In this document: piece after piece, positions 10,536 through 19,624 of the stretch
Layout: each line of letters opens with the position of its first letter
How positions within the stretch are numbered: position 1 is the stretch's first letter
Source: Triplophysa rosa
Lineage: Eukaryota; Chordata; Actinopteri; Cypriniformes; Nemacheilidae
NCBI RefSeq assembly: GCF_024868665.1
Contig: NC_079898.1
Span: 26,986,045-27,050,044 of the forward strand
DNA: 64,000 nt
Direction of reading: 5' to 3'
Notes under the pieces: model-generated
Told to the model about the DNA's origin: nothing
The model's database searches: none
What the model saw: the letters and a program-made list of their open reading frames with translations, nothing else
Program-made: the position numbers and the translations under genes

Positions 10536-11413
10536 ATTACAGTGAGCGTTACTAACTGATAGTCTGTGCTGTCTCATTGTGAATATGTGAAAGTATGAGG
10601 GTTAAACTGCACGGCTATCTGTTTAGACTTGTGCGCTTCACAACTCATCGAGTCTGCTCATCTGTTCTGCACTTTCTTCAGCTCTTCTGTTCTCAGCAAA
10701 ACCAAGTGTGCGGCAACATAAGTGACTTCATTTTTCAGACGTGACATTTGAACTGACTCAGCATATGAGGGATGAATGACATGCATTGTGCCGTAACACA
10801 ACTGTTCGTCTCCCTCTTCTGTGGGTGATACAGACATGTTAAAAGGTTTATCATCTTATCAACTTTGTGTCTGGCACCAGATGTTTCAAGTCTAGTCTGA
10901 ATTTGAACAGCATCATTCACAGATCAACAGCACATTTTGCTCATATACAGAGATGGCCTTCCTTCGTTGTTACAATAATCCTGTGCTACACAAAAGAAGT
11001 GACGAGGCAAAATCTTGAGTAGATTCTATGATTCTAAACTCCTGCTAATGTTTCACCGCATTACAATGAGTGAACCCCCAAATCACATCATTATACCTCC
11101 TCACCTGCAGAGACACTTCAGCACACAGCACACACAGCTCATAGTGAACTGATCCAGAGTCAGACCCTCCAATCAACTCTTGTGCTTTCTTCAGAGACAC
11201 AACATCTGAACACAACACAGAAATATTACACACCACCTGAACACACACACAACACAGAAATATTACATGTGAACACATGAAGGTTATTTTCACACGACTT
11301 GACAGCAGTATCATTTAACGACAATAACTGAATTTTTAACATTTATTAAAAAAACACGTGGTACCTTTATTTTTCTGAGCCTTTGATAAATGATGACGAA
11401 TGCGAAGATCCAT
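82..11413 (-). CDS. cfap46: cfap46, cilia and flagella associated protein 46, 5' part (exons 1 to about 12)
   Basis: Family knowledge: CFAP46 (also called TTC40) is a large TPR-type protein of the axonemal central apparatus needed for motile cilia. Seen: eleven minus-strand exons with AG/GT borders join without any phase conflict into about 586 codons from the ATG at 11413-11411 (exon phases 1,0,0,2,2,0,2,2,0,0,2). Recognisable family stretches include [17 protein letters not shown] (exon 3), the helix-rich [20 protein letters not shown] (exon 5) and [19 protein letters not shown] (exon 6), which have the alternating small/large residues of TPR-like helices. An X-box for RFX factors about 190 bp upstream fits a ciliary gene. 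Oddities are a proline/serine tandem repeat in exon 8 and a transposon nest in intron 7. The gene continues beyond the left edge. The identification rests on remembered similarity to the vertebrate N-terminus, not on a search. Confidence 0.82.
285..494. repeat. Compound CA/GT microsatellite
   Basis: Imperfect (CA)n with CG and CAGA interruptions fills the region just downstream of cfap46 exon 11 on the coding (minus) strand. All long reading frames here are low-complexity TH or CV repeats and are not genes. Confidence 0.95.
495..691 (-). CDS. cfap46: cfap46 exon 11
   Basis: A 197-bp exon after a TCTCTTGCAG acceptor. It encodes [19 protein letters not shown], then [20 protein letters not shown] and LARALETTD. 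The donor GACAG/GTGTGT is the first repeat of a long GT tract, so the splice site is part of the microsatellite. Confidence 0.75.
839..916 (-). CDS. cfap46: cfap46 exon 10
   Basis: A 78-bp exon after a CTCCTGAAG acceptor, encoding [20 protein letters not shown]... to SSVE. The donor GAG/GTGCTG is weak but is the in-phase choice that joins exon 11 correctly. Confidence 0.65.
1000..1099 (-). CDS. cfap46: cfap46 exon 9
   Basis: A 100-bp exon with GGACACAG acceptor and ACT/GTAAGC donor. It encodes [20 protein letters not shown], then [14 protein letters not shown]. The AG left by exon 8 completes the arginine and the exon ends in phase 0. Confidence 0.78.
1217..1876 (-). CDS. cfap46: cfap46 exon 8 with coding minisatellite
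   Basis: A 660-bp exon from a TTCTCCACAG acceptor to an ACAG/GTGCAC donor. The T at 1876 completes the CG left by exon 7, giving [19 protein letters not shown], an ordinary helical stretch. About 17 tandem units of the type DAQ(S/N/R)SSPPP follow, then a return to [15 protein letters not shown]. The repeat portion is probably disordered. Internal donor or acceptor use that skips the repeat cannot be ruled out from sequence. Confidence 0.7.
1268..1800 (-). repeat. Coding minisatellite inside cfap46 exon 8
   Basis: Tandem 27-bp units (9 codons, DAQ-x-SSPPP). Five of the 17 units carry an extra 15 bp encoding EKQS(A/V). Both unit lengths are multiples of three, so the frame survives. Units differ only by a few codon-level changes (S/N/R at position 4, P/S at position 8), which suggests recent expansion and homogenisation. 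Because the unit length is divisible by three, several other frames on both strands also stay open; those reading frames are artefacts of the repeat. Confidence 0.95.
1877..2298. other. Intron 7 segment with CCAAT boxes and an E-box
   Basis: No gene. Two CCAAT boxes (2177-2181 and 2208-2212) and a palindromic GTCACGTGAC (2230-2239) cluster in 65 bp. This may be an old internal promoter or part of a decayed repeat. Confidence 0.4.
2646..3020 (+). pseudogene. C-terminal fragment of a LINE reverse-transcriptase polyprotein
   Basis: The frame is open and ends with ...NLAHTTLP and a stop at 3018-3020. It contains only the region after the reverse transcriptase core ([32 protein letters not shown]). 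No endonuclease or RT catalytic block is present, so this is a dead 5'-truncated copy. Confidence 0.8.
3243..3356 (+). pseudogene. Possible 5' exon of a Harbinger transposase
   Basis: A short frame starts [18 protein letters not shown] and then meets GTAATC, a possible donor. The acidic leucine-rich start resembles first exons of fish Harbinger transposases. It faces the MADF fragment convergently. With no catalytic core present, this is a suggestion only. Confidence 0.35.
3811..4065 (-). pseudogene. MADF-like DNA-binding protein fragment of a Harbinger element
   Basis: The frame contains [20 protein letters not shown], then [20 protein letters not shown], matching the MADF pattern (LI..V...P.LYD......YK......W..I). 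Harbinger elements commonly carry such a Myb/MADF accessory protein next to the transposase. It stops soon after helix 3, so only the first half of the domain survives. The true start inside the frame is not clear. Confidence 0.55.
4749..4882 (+). repeat. (GT)n microsatellite in the LINE 3' UTR
   Basis: A long GT run with interruptions lies where LINE copy 2 has a related but different GT-rich stretch (23153-23290). The repeat is therefore native to this LINE's 3' UTR and has diverged in length between copies. Confidence 0.9.
5148..5982. other. cfap46 intron 7, remainder
   Basis: AT-rich sequence. I see no gene, RNA or clear repeat in it. Confidence 0.5.
5983..6071 (-). CDS. cfap46: cfap46 exon 7
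   Basis: An 89-bp exon with GTCCTCAG acceptor and ACG/GTAAGT donor. It encodes [20 protein letters not shown]... and leaves two bases, CG. The following intron is about 4.1 kb long and contains the nested transposons at 2303-5143. Confidence 0.8.
6159..6282 (-). CDS. cfap46: cfap46 exon 6
   Basis: A 124-bp exon with ATATTCAG acceptor and ATACAG/GTACAT donor. It encodes [18 protein letters not shown]... to YPRLFSIQ and leaves in phase 0. Confidence 0.82.
6845..7009 (-). CDS. cfap46: cfap46 exon 5
   Basis: A 165-bp exon from a TTCATCAG acceptor to a strong GTACGT donor, with no long ATG-initiated reading frame of its own. It encodes [14 protein letters not shown], then [20 protein letters not shown]. 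The phase carried over from exon 4 is required to read it, which supports both junctions. Confidence 0.8.
7346..7460 (+). mobile_element. hAT-like repeat fragment
   Basis: TAGGCATGGGCCGGAATGAG, then gacggtatggtaacc and tcacggtttcac, resembles the left end of a non-autonomous hAT element common in cyprinids. No right end was found before 7950, so it is treated as a fragment. Confidence 0.4.
7956..8516. mobile_element. TTAA-flanked MITE, AGGGGTCATATGAC family
   Basis: TTAA at 7952-7955 and 8517-8520 flanks inverted termini AGGGGTCATATGAC and CATATGACCCCT. The element is 561 bp, has no credible protein, and lies in cfap46 intron 4. It shares TTAA duplication and AGG ends with the elements at 2303 and 18361. 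Confidence 0.8.
8774..8838 (-). CDS. cfap46: cfap46 exon 4
   Basis: A 65-bp exon with TTTCCAG acceptor and CCCAG/GTGGAG donor, encoding [20 protein letters not shown], a TPR-like helix. It leaves two bases (AG) that are completed by the A opening exon 5 to give arginine. Confidence 0.8.
9226..9400 (+). repeat. Decayed copy of the AGGGATAGTTCACCC family
   Basis: aaagtgacagttcag, then tcattccaaacctgtac and aaaagaagatattttgaag, follows the known body of this family with many changes. Only the left part is present. Confidence 0.45.
9576..9707 (-). CDS. cfap46: cfap46 exon 3
   Basis: A 132-bp exon, exactly 44 codons, from a TTGTCAG acceptor to an ACAGAG/GTAAGC donor. It encodes [14 protein letters not shown] followed by [17 protein letters not shown], the segment that most clearly points to CFAP46. 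Confidence 0.85.
9892..10284. mobile_element. Long-palindrome MITE in cfap46 intron 2
   Basis: A nearly symmetrical 393-bp element. Its arms of about 130 bp are inverted copies, from AAAAAATGACTTTCTTACTT at the left to the same sequence inverted at the right. A 9-bp direct repeat TACATACAG flanks it (9883-9891 and 10285-10293). It has no coding capacity. The duplication length and fold-back structure suit a hAT-type MITE. Confidence 0.75.
10499..10531 (+). repeat. (GT)n microsatellite
   Basis: About sixteen uninterrupted GT units in cfap46 intron 2. Confidence 0.9.
11105..11205 (-). CDS. cfap46: cfap46 exon 2
   Basis: A 101-bp exon between a TTCAG acceptor and a CTGCAG/GTGAGG donor. It encodes [14 protein letters not shown]...[13 protein letters not shown], an amphipathic helical pair. 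It enters in phase 1 and leaves in phase 0. Confidence 0.8.
11365..11413 (-). CDS. cfap46: cfap46 coding exon 1 (start codon)
   Basis: The exon reads from ATG (11413-11411), encodes [16 protein letters not shown] plus one base, and ends at a GTACC donor (11364). Its one leftover base exactly matches the phase of exon 2. This is the only ATG upstream of exon 2 whose frame and donor fit, so I take it as the start. Confidence 0.75.
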
Positions 11414-11603
11414 GTAGACAAGTTCACATCACGTTCGAATTAGTCATTTAAATTCAATTTGTTCCTTTTAAAACAATTCAGAACTTTTATAGGCAACAAA
11501 TTCGGTAATGTATGAAAACACACAAATTATATTACTCATTTAATTGCTGATATTTCGAGTTCAGGCGGTTAGCAAAGTGTTGAAGCAGCGAGAGTTTGGG
11601 AGC

Positions 11604-11617
11604 GTTGCCTAGGAAAC
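11604..11617 (-). promoter_or_regulatory. X-box (RFX site) in the cfap46 promoter
   Basis: GTTGCCTAGGAAAC is a near-perfect palindromic RFX X-box, about 190 bp upstream of the cfap46 ATG. RFX/FOXJ1-controlled motile-cilia genes commonly carry such a site close to the transcription start. No TATA box is evident nearby. Confidence 0.7.
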
Positions 11618-12710
11618 CAAAGCTCTACGGGAAGCGCGTAGGGTCAAACTGTCCCTCCGAGAAAAACAAGATTTTTCCTGCTGTTGTTTTAACGTTGTAC
11701 ATTTCACATATATGATACGTTATTTAGGTATCACTTATTAAAATTGCCTTTTTATATTATTCATTCTACTTTAAATACAGGGAGACAGACGTGAAAAGTC
11801 AAACAAGCGAGCAAGTAACATTTATAAGGCATGAACCTAAATTCCCAAGTGAAACAGTCACACTTGTTTTAGTCACCTCGGATTTGGGTCTCGATTTAGT
11901 AACATTAAAAGTATTTAGCGTCCTAACAATAAAGGAGCACAGTTCCAAAAACATTTTTGGGTTAAGGTGGGAAATGTCTCAAATCCGAGTTCTGGAACCC
12001 AGCATTAATCTCAAACATTGCCGATGCTCCTTTTGTTGAAACTAGTAATTTTGTATTAGCACCTATTGTATTGCTCCAGTATAACATATCGCTTTATTGC
12101 TCCCTGAACTCTCTGTAAATCGCTTTGGATGAAAGGGTCTACTAAATGATTAAATGTAATGTAAATGTTCCTTGTTCTAGCAAGAATGTTTTTACTAAAC
12201 GATGTATGTAGTATGCAAAGTATAATTAGTAAATTAACCCACATTCCACAACGCTAGGTGAGATAAACGTTTGTGTCTGAACTGTGACGTTACCGTGCAG
12301 ATTTTCTCACAAATGTGACCGTCCAAAATCAAGCTGAGAGAATCTCATAAGAGGTGACGCTTAAACACAGTATTTATATGTTACACCTTTGCATTTTCTC
12401 TCGAATTGCATTATGTATTTGTAAAACGCTTTCTGTTTGTTTCAGAGTTTAGTTTCTTTTGCAAAAAAATTGCGATTGTTTGCAAAACGCTGGATTTGTT
12501 TGGTAAGTTTAGGCACAATTTTCGCTCCATAAAAAAAAGACTCGTGATATAACCAAATACAGTTAAAATCAGTGGTGTGTCAACATATATATATATATTT
12601 ATATATATACAGTGTATACAATACACTTTTACAAATATTTATTGATTGCTTTTTCATTTGGAGAATGTCTTATATTGTGTATGTAGAGCATTACTCGAGT
12701 CACCAAAATC
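11618..12710. other. Intergenic, upstream of cfap46
   Basis: No gene seen. Positions 12110-12170 match the 3' tail shared by fish SINEs/L2 elements (tcgctttggatgaaaggg, then aaatgtaatgtaaatg). A short (AT)n run lies at 12584-12612. Confidence 0.5.
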
Positions 12711-13589
12711 CTACACAGTAAAAATAAAAGGTGCCTCAAATATCCTGTTGTGTACTCAAAGAACCTTAAACTGTATTTTAAGTGCTCCAAAGCTCTTTTT
12801 CTCAATAAAAGGGTTATGGTGGAACCATCTATAGTCTTTGTGGTTCTTCCGGGAACCTAGAAGATTCTTGAATAACCCCATATTCAGTTGTGAAGTTCTG
12901 GAGTCACCTTTTCACTACACTGGGACCTCAAAGTGCTTTGTGGGTTATTGAAGGAACTCAAATTCTAAAAAATGGTTCTTGTAAGATCTGTAAACTTGTA
13001 AGTGGTTCCTGGAGAATCTCTCTTGTACAAGACAGTATCTAGAGGAACCCCACAAAATTCTGCATGAAATAGGGATTTTTAGTGTCTGATCATTTTGATG
13101 TTTTATGAGAATAAGAATAGTCCAAAGTTTGGTTTTTGGCCCCTGCTAAGTGAACACAATTTAAAATCATGCACGTGATTAGAAAAGGCTAAATGTTATT
13201 TTGAAAAATTTCAGCAAGCTTTTTAATTATTTTATATTTCTTACTATTTGTATTATATGATTAATTATATTATTATATTATAAATAAACATTTTTATTCT
13301 ATAAGTAGATCCTAAGTCACTGAAATCTTTTGAAAATGTAAACGTTGTTGTGCTTTCCATCCAAACAAACTGCAGCTGCTTTTTGTTTTTTGTGCAGTCT
13401 CGCCCTCCACAGTACTGTGGCGCTGTTGGCCCAATGTCGCAGCTTCAAGGCATGTGCCATGTGGCGCTTTCGTTAGTATGTGTGTTTAACTTTTTCCAGC
13501 TCTGCGCAGATCGATCACCTTATGACAAAGAGCATGCGGACTTAGAATAACATCTCTAAAGCATACAGAGCAGTCAGTTCACAAATAGC

Positions 13590-14600
13590 TCTCACTGTGC
13601 TTTGATGTCGCCGATCCGTCTGCGATCAAACATCAGCGGCACGAGTGTTCACCGGTGGTGTTCCGCTCGCGCGACAGGCGGGAATTCAAAATAACGGATC
13701 GCAACAACCTCTCGACTGTCCCATTGGATGTAAGTAAAGTCAAAATATATAAATAACTTAAATATACTAACTTTATACTATTTATATAAATGTATACTCT
13801 GACACGTCTAATTGTATGGCCGCTTTTGGCTGTTTAAACCATTTATTTACACAGTGTAGGCAGCGCATATTTTAGCCGAGATGCTAACGAATATAAGTTA
13901 GGATGAAGCTAGTGGGGCTAACGTTAAATGCGTAACGGTAGTGTTAATGACAAACAATGACTTTTAGCCACTTTTAGCTATTATGTTCACTTTTAGTGAA
14001 TGTATAGCTCTTTTTTTTTTTTAACTTATTGATGTTTGTGTTGAATGGTTTTCCCACCCTTGTTACATAAATTGTCTGTAATTAAATATTTGTATCATTC
14101 AGTTCTGTTTTTATCCTTTTAACTCAGAATTTTCAGTATTTTCCAGTTGAGCAGCAAAAAAATGTAAGTATTATATTTATTATGATATTTTCATTATTAT
14201 GTTATTTGTTATATTTGCACATGTAATAATACTCATTGACAATGGAAAATCTGAATAAAGTGGATTATTACAGTTGTTGCTATAAATAGCCTATTGTACT
14301 CCTTAACCATAGACCAAAACAGTGACTTCCAGGCATTGTAATATTTTGTTTATTGTTACATTTGTAAACCAATTGTGATGTGCTAAATGATTAAATTTAA
14401 TGTTTTATGAGACGTTATCTAAATCCCTCTTTTTGGTCTCCATGTCTTATTCGCAGGGGCAACCAAGGCCAACAGACCAGCCCACCCTATGCTCATCCTT
14501 GCACTGCCTGGGACACCTAAGGCCAACAGGCGCAGCTCCTGTTCTCTTTTTGCCATAAATACATATCTACTTTAGACAATGCAAAATTGTGAAATGTACT
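13590..14600 (+). other. GC-rich block followed by splice-like segments
   Basis: A CpG-rich stretch (13600-13700) leads to GGATG/TAAGTAAAG at 13727. Downstream is a possible exon with a TTCGCAG acceptor at 14458, a short GC-balanced stretch, and an AAATAA-like AT-rich end near 14580. No long protein frame is present. It may be a noncoding transcript unit carried by the transposon. Confidence 0.3.
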
Positions 14601-14800
14601 ATAGAAATAATTTTACTTTGACTACATGGATCCTCACACCACCTGGTAATAGCAGGAAACCCATTTGGAGAGAACAGCATTGTTTTCTCTAGCTCGCAAG
14701 GATTTGCTTTTGGCAAATTACAACTTTACCATGGGTGTAGGCCTTGCTATGAGAGACTACTTTTTTGCTGGACTTTTTTACAATTGTACATTTGTACAAA

Positions 14801-16293
14801 GTACACGTAAAAAATGATTTTTTGAGTTTGTAAATAAAGCTAGCATTACTTGAGTATGTTTTACAAGCAAGTTGATTTTGTCTTCTACTTTAAAAGTCGC
14901 GTTTAATTCAATGTGTTACTTGAGGTTCTTTGTAATTATTTGTGCTCTAATACATAAGTAATTTAAATGAAAATGCCAAGTAATATTACTTGGTGTTTTG
15001 TCATTAAATTAAGCGATGTATAAAACTGATGAACGCAAGTAAATTATACTCCACACAGCCATATAATAGTGCGCTGCCCACTTCGGACATTACAACTGGC
15101 GCGAGAGCCTAGGAAAGCTTGCGCCATCGAACATTTTTTTCAGGCCTGAGGGGATTAAACTATGGTAAGTCATTAAATGTTTTTTTTTAATTCATGTAGT
15201 AACTTTGCAGCATAGTGCAGCGTTAATAAACTTTATTTTCGCTGGTTTGTTTGAGTTCGAGTTCTTGTTATGAGTCTCGGTATTGCTAACATTTCTGGAC
15301 AACGTTTGCAAACGCGGTTGTTTTTTATTATGCACATGGATAATAGAATTAACGTGATGCTAAATTAAGCTATTAATATGTTGACAGTGTTCAGTTTGCT
15401 AAACGTAGTGTCAAGTCTCGTATGTCTAACATTACGTAACTTAGACAAATAACTTAACCATGTAATGCATATTCATAAAGTTAAATCAAGTTTATGCTCC
15501 GTATATAACCAATATGATATTGATAAACTTGCAGTAGCCTACTGTGTTAACTTACCCTTAGCTAACTCTGCCTTGCTAGCTCTGAACTGGCTTGTTGTTA
15601 CAGATAGAATGGTGGATCTTGAACTAATTTGTTCTAACGTTTAAAAATTGGTATAACGTTAGCCTATGTTCAATGCATTAAGGTCAATAATTCATTTGAA
15701 TTATTAATGACAAATAATCTAATTGTGGCATTAACATCCATGTTCATCTGTTCCACAGGTATTGGACTCACCATTCTCACCAATAAAACATTTTTAACTG
15801 ATGCCAGAGGAAATGTGAAGGTGGTTTAATGGATCTGAATTGATTTATTTGATTACCTTTTTTATTTGTTTCTCTGTTTTTTAAATAAGCTGTTAAATAT
15901 TTGAATTCAAACACTGAATAAAAGTATTTTTGTGAAATACCTGTCAGCGTTTTTGGTCTTCAGATACATTTTACTTAACACATATTAATACCTCATATGA
16001 TTTCAAGTAATATTTACAAAAAACAACAAAGTAAAGACTACTGAGGAAAAGATAACTAGGACTCTTGTTAAGAAATATTAAGTATATTTAGAAGCATTAC
16101 TTAAATAAAATTTACAAACAAAGGATGAGTAAAATTTACTTGACCCCGTACTTGGGAATTTCTAGTAAAAACTACTTATACATGGGTTTAGCATTTACTT
16201 GGACAGTTCTGATCAATTTACTAACATTTCCTGAGTGGAAAACCTTGCCTAGCTTTTTTCAAGTAAACTTCACTCCAATTTTTTTCAGTGTAC
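14801..16293. mobile_element. hAT-like non-autonomous element with internal exon-like module
   Basis: Ends GTACACGTAAAAAATGA and, inverted, GTACACTGAAAAAAATTG. Subterminal sequence is rich in ttacttg/caagtaa motifs on both sides, which is typical of hAT elements. The interior has a GC-rich start (15070-15170) ending ACTATG/GTAAGT and an acceptor TTCCACAG at 15759. Confidence 0.45.
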
Positions 16294-16756
16294 CTGAAAT
16301 ATTTCTGTATGTACAGTATATTTAAAATTAAGGCAAATTATTTGGTTAGTTTTGTTAAGATAAAGACTTTTCATTTATAACAATATCACCAACACAATAT
16401 TAATTATACATGTGATTTCATGAATTTAGGATGGTAATGTTCAATATTGACCATTCTGTAAATATTTATTCAATGTAAATTGTTGTTGTTTATCAATAAA
16501 CTTGTATTTGATTTAGTATTTCTGCTTATTAAAATATTGTGAATAGCAAATATAAACTGTGAAATGGTGCCTTGAAGCACCCAAGATGGTTCCAGACCAT
16601 TTTAATAAAAGGGATCCCCAAGAAGCCTTGGAGGGTTCCTCAGAGAACCGCCCTTCATGAAGCGGTGCCTTGAGTTTCCCCTGAGGGTTCCGCCGGCGTG
16701 GCAATGTGAAGAACCCCAAATGGTTCCTCAAAGTACCTTTAATTTTTACAGTGTAG

Positions 16757-17575
16757 AATCAAGTTTCATGTTAGTACTTGAATTTGATCAATAGTATAAC
16801 TAAGTTGAATAAATCACTTTTCATGTACTGTACTGAATAAGTACAATGGCGGTACAATTGTGTGATTGATGTGGCAGTGGATTTCTCCATAACAGCAGTG
16901 AAAACTCGCTTCAGAAATCACAGGTGTGACTGACGCCAACATCATAACGTTTAGTTCTGTACTATTAACAAAGACTTCAAGATGTTTAGTTTTGATTGGT
17001 TCAGTAATTGTTCTCAGTTGTTTTGTAATATTTCAGCGTTGCATTGTATTTCCCAACAGCTATTGAGTCAATTACAGTTAGCTTGTTAGTTTGCAATTGG
17101 CTTGTAAATTGGTTGGCAATTCACATCAAACGTGTTCTTTTGGGGATGAAGTCGCTGCATGAGGCCGTGTTTAGTTAATATGGTGATTTTCTCTTTGACA
17201 GGCTTCTGCTCACCAGCTGTGAAATCGGCTCAGAAAAGCAGAAACCCAGCAGGCCCCGTACACACACAGCACGACTCTCCCATCAAATACTGAGCTGACA
17301 CACTCAAACGCATTTGTTTTGTTATTGCATCAGCTTTGCAGAATATTTTAGGCCTTCAGACCTCAAGAAGATAAAGAACGGAATATATTAGCAATTAGTA
17401 AAGTAATGTGTGTTGTTTAAATATTTAATTCTGCACTAAAGGCCCTGTTACATACTTGTGTGTTGCATTACCTTTTTCTAAAAGTCTTCAGCTCATTGAC
17501 AATGAAGATGAACAAAAATAAACAGACTTAAATGAAGCAGAATTACTTACACCAGCATCTCTTTCATCACACATA
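16757..17575. other. Intergenic
   Basis: I see no gene or clear repeat. Confidence 0.4.
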
Positions 17576-17875
17576 GTGTGTGTATGTGTTCATGTTTGTA
17601 TATCCCGGTGGGGACCTAAACCTGAATGCACACAACACATGGGGACTCGTGTCACCGTGGGGACCAAAATTGAGGTCCTCATGGGCAAACAAGCTAATAA
17701 ATTGTACAGAACAATATTTTTTAAAAATCTAAAAATGCAAAAAGTGTTCTATGATCTTTAGGTTTAGGGATAGGGTTAGGGATAGAATATACAGTTTGTA
17801 CAGTATAAAAACATTACGCCTATGGACTGTCCCCACGGAGATAATAAACCAGACATGTGTGTGTGTGTGTGTGAG
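17576..17875 (+). repeat. GT-flanked ~300-bp repeat, copy 1
   Basis: Near-identical to 36349-36662. It starts with GT repeats, then tatatcccggtggggacc, and ends ggactgtccccacgg followed by more GT repeats. The ends are partly inverted (GGTGGGGACC and GTCCCCAC). An internal stretch gggatagggttagggata looks telomere-like but is short. Confidence 0.8.
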
Positions 17876-18291
17876 AATTTGGTGTTCTGGGATATACTGT
17901 AACAGCAGCTGTATTTATTTTGCAGGTTTCTTATAACGTCTGTCTGACAGAAAGCAGCAGATTTTAATCAGACTTGATTTAGCAGTAGATGAAAACTCAA
18001 AACATCAATTGATTCTTATGGATTGACATATTTACTCAAACCTGTGACTGAACATTCTGAACACAACTCAAGTGATTAATCCAAGGATTATTTGCTGTAA
18101 AAAGGCCAGTTTCGGTCTGATCATTCATGTAAGATTTTTGTAGTAGATGTGTGACACTTGTCTACACTGTCATGTCTCAGGTTGTATTTGAACACATTGT
18201 TCTAGCAGTTTCTAACAGTCCATCTAAAGAAAACTCCATATTAATACAAATCTTTCAAAGAATTCACACCTTTTTCTGTGTGAAAATGAGG

Positions 18292-18356
18292 CCCGGTTTC
18301 ACAGACAAGGCTTAAGGCTAGTCCCAGACTAAAATGAATGTGTGACCTGTCTTAAC
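18292..18356 (+). mobile_element. Left part of a repeat interrupted by the THAP element
   Basis: gcccggtttcacagacaagg, then ttaaggctagtcccagacta, is a common cyprinid repeat start. Its continuation appears at 19521 (tataacttgcccag, then caaaagttagc), showing that the element at 18361 landed inside it. Confidence 0.55.
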
Positions 18357-18360
18357 TTAA

Positions 18361-19516
18361 AGGTGCAGTGAACTAGGACCACAATTTTAACCCGAGCTTT
18401 TGTTATATAAGAGGGAATCGTATTCAAGCGAACATCCTGTAAGTGTCAGACCTGAAAACACCCTTGTTACTGAAATAACAACTGTTATTGACACGAGGCT
18501 CAGCGAACGCCAGGTCCTGGAAACACCGCCTCCACAGAAGAATATCAACGCCTACTTCTCTAGCCCCGCCCACTGGTTCGCGCATCACAGAACTGAACAC
18601 AAGCTGCACGGAACCAGATACTAGAGCGAGTGTAAGCATCATGCCGTTAAAGATCGCAAAATATTGTGCAGTGTCTGGTTGTGGAAGAACACAGTCACTG
18701 CAGAACCTTCCTTCGGATTCCCACAGTAGGAATGCGTGCTTGAGTTCATTTTTAAAGACGTTCCAGCTCACGTGGGGAAAAAATTGAGCGTTTGTTCGCT
18801 TCATTTCAACGTGGATTCCTTGAACAAGTCTTTGCGGAGAGACTAAAATTAAACAGCAGTGCTGTGCCGTCAATGTCGGATTCGATAGGAATGGCGCAGC
18901 AATCTTATGCGAGTAAATCAGTCATATATCAATTTTCAAGGTTTTATCCACCGTTTGCGAATAATGGAGGCTGTTTTGAAATGTTTGGATATTATTTCTG
19001 GTGCTGGGTCATATCCATATCTGCCAACACTGTCGTTTTGGCCGGGAATCTACCATTTGTTTGTTTATCATGAAAACTATAACATTTGAGACCCGCGATC
19101 GCGGTGATCTTCCGTCCGGTTCGCGGGTCTTAAATGCTGACATGTACGGTCATATATTACTAAACACCATACAACTATAGGCTATACAGACTATACCCAA
19201 AGCCATCACATCCAGGAAATAAATCCGTAAATTTGAGTAAAATCACGTTACGCGTCTAACCAAATTCACAGAAGACTCCAACTAAGTCATCTACTCAAGC
19301 TGCTATCCAATCATAGCAGTGGGCGTTTACTTCCAAGTCTTCTATGCGGCCCGCCCATAAAAACCCAGCGTTTCTCCAGCCGGCCTCAAAACCAGGGTAG
19401 AAAATAGCCATTACTTATTGATTTTGAGGTTTTCGAATGTAAAAACCACACGAACGTCATAAATAGACATCAGACAATAGTATAAAACAATAAAAACGGC
19501 ACAGTTCACTGCACCT
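18361..19516 (+). mobile_element. TTAA-flanked element with THAP remnant (Kolobok-like)
   Basis: TTAA at 18357-18360 and 19517-19520 flanks inverted termini AGGTGCAGTGAACT and AGTTCACTGCACCT. The element is 1156 bp. It encodes a decayed THAP zinc-finger N-terminus. In established classification, TTAA duplication with a THAP-containing transposase is characteristic of Kolobok. The catalytic part is missing. Confidence 0.7.
18641..18876 (+). pseudogene. Degenerate THAP domain
   Basis: From ATG 18641: MPLKIAKYCAVSGCG gives the first cysteine pair (C-x4-C). In another frame tgttcgcttcatttc (18793) gives CSLHF, the second C-x2-H pair, at the spacing expected for C2CH fingers. A third frame gives RLKLNSSAVPS, matching the closing AVP motif. 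At least one stop and two frame changes separate these, so it is non-functional. Confidence 0.65.
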
Positions 19517-19624
19517 TTAATATAACTTGCCCAGAAATAGCTTACAAATACATCGGTACCATTGTTTCGTCTCAAGATGCAAAAGTTAGCACCTAATAAA
19601 CAAAATAAAGCCGACTGTGGCAAA

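Larger units (their letters stand above)
12711..16756. mobile_element. Composite DNA transposon with CTACAC(A/T)GTAAAAAT ends
   Basis: The left end CTACACAGTAAAAATAAAAG and the complement of the right end, CTACACTGTAAAAATTAAAG, are matching inverted termini, each followed by ggttct/ggttcc-rich sequence typical of one family. No clear target duplication is visible. The interior holds a second element (14801-16293) and two GC-rich blocks with splice-like signals. Pairing of two independent fragments of one family is the alternative. Confidence 0.45.

Noticed and set aside
11791..12039. 82-codon plus-strand frame upstream of cfap46 as a divergent gene
   Set aside because: No recognisable product, no splice or poly(A) context; probably chance.
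17760..17785. Telomere-like gggttaggg motif (also at 36550-36575)
   Set aside because: Only one or two units, embedded in a repeat present twice; not a telomeric array.
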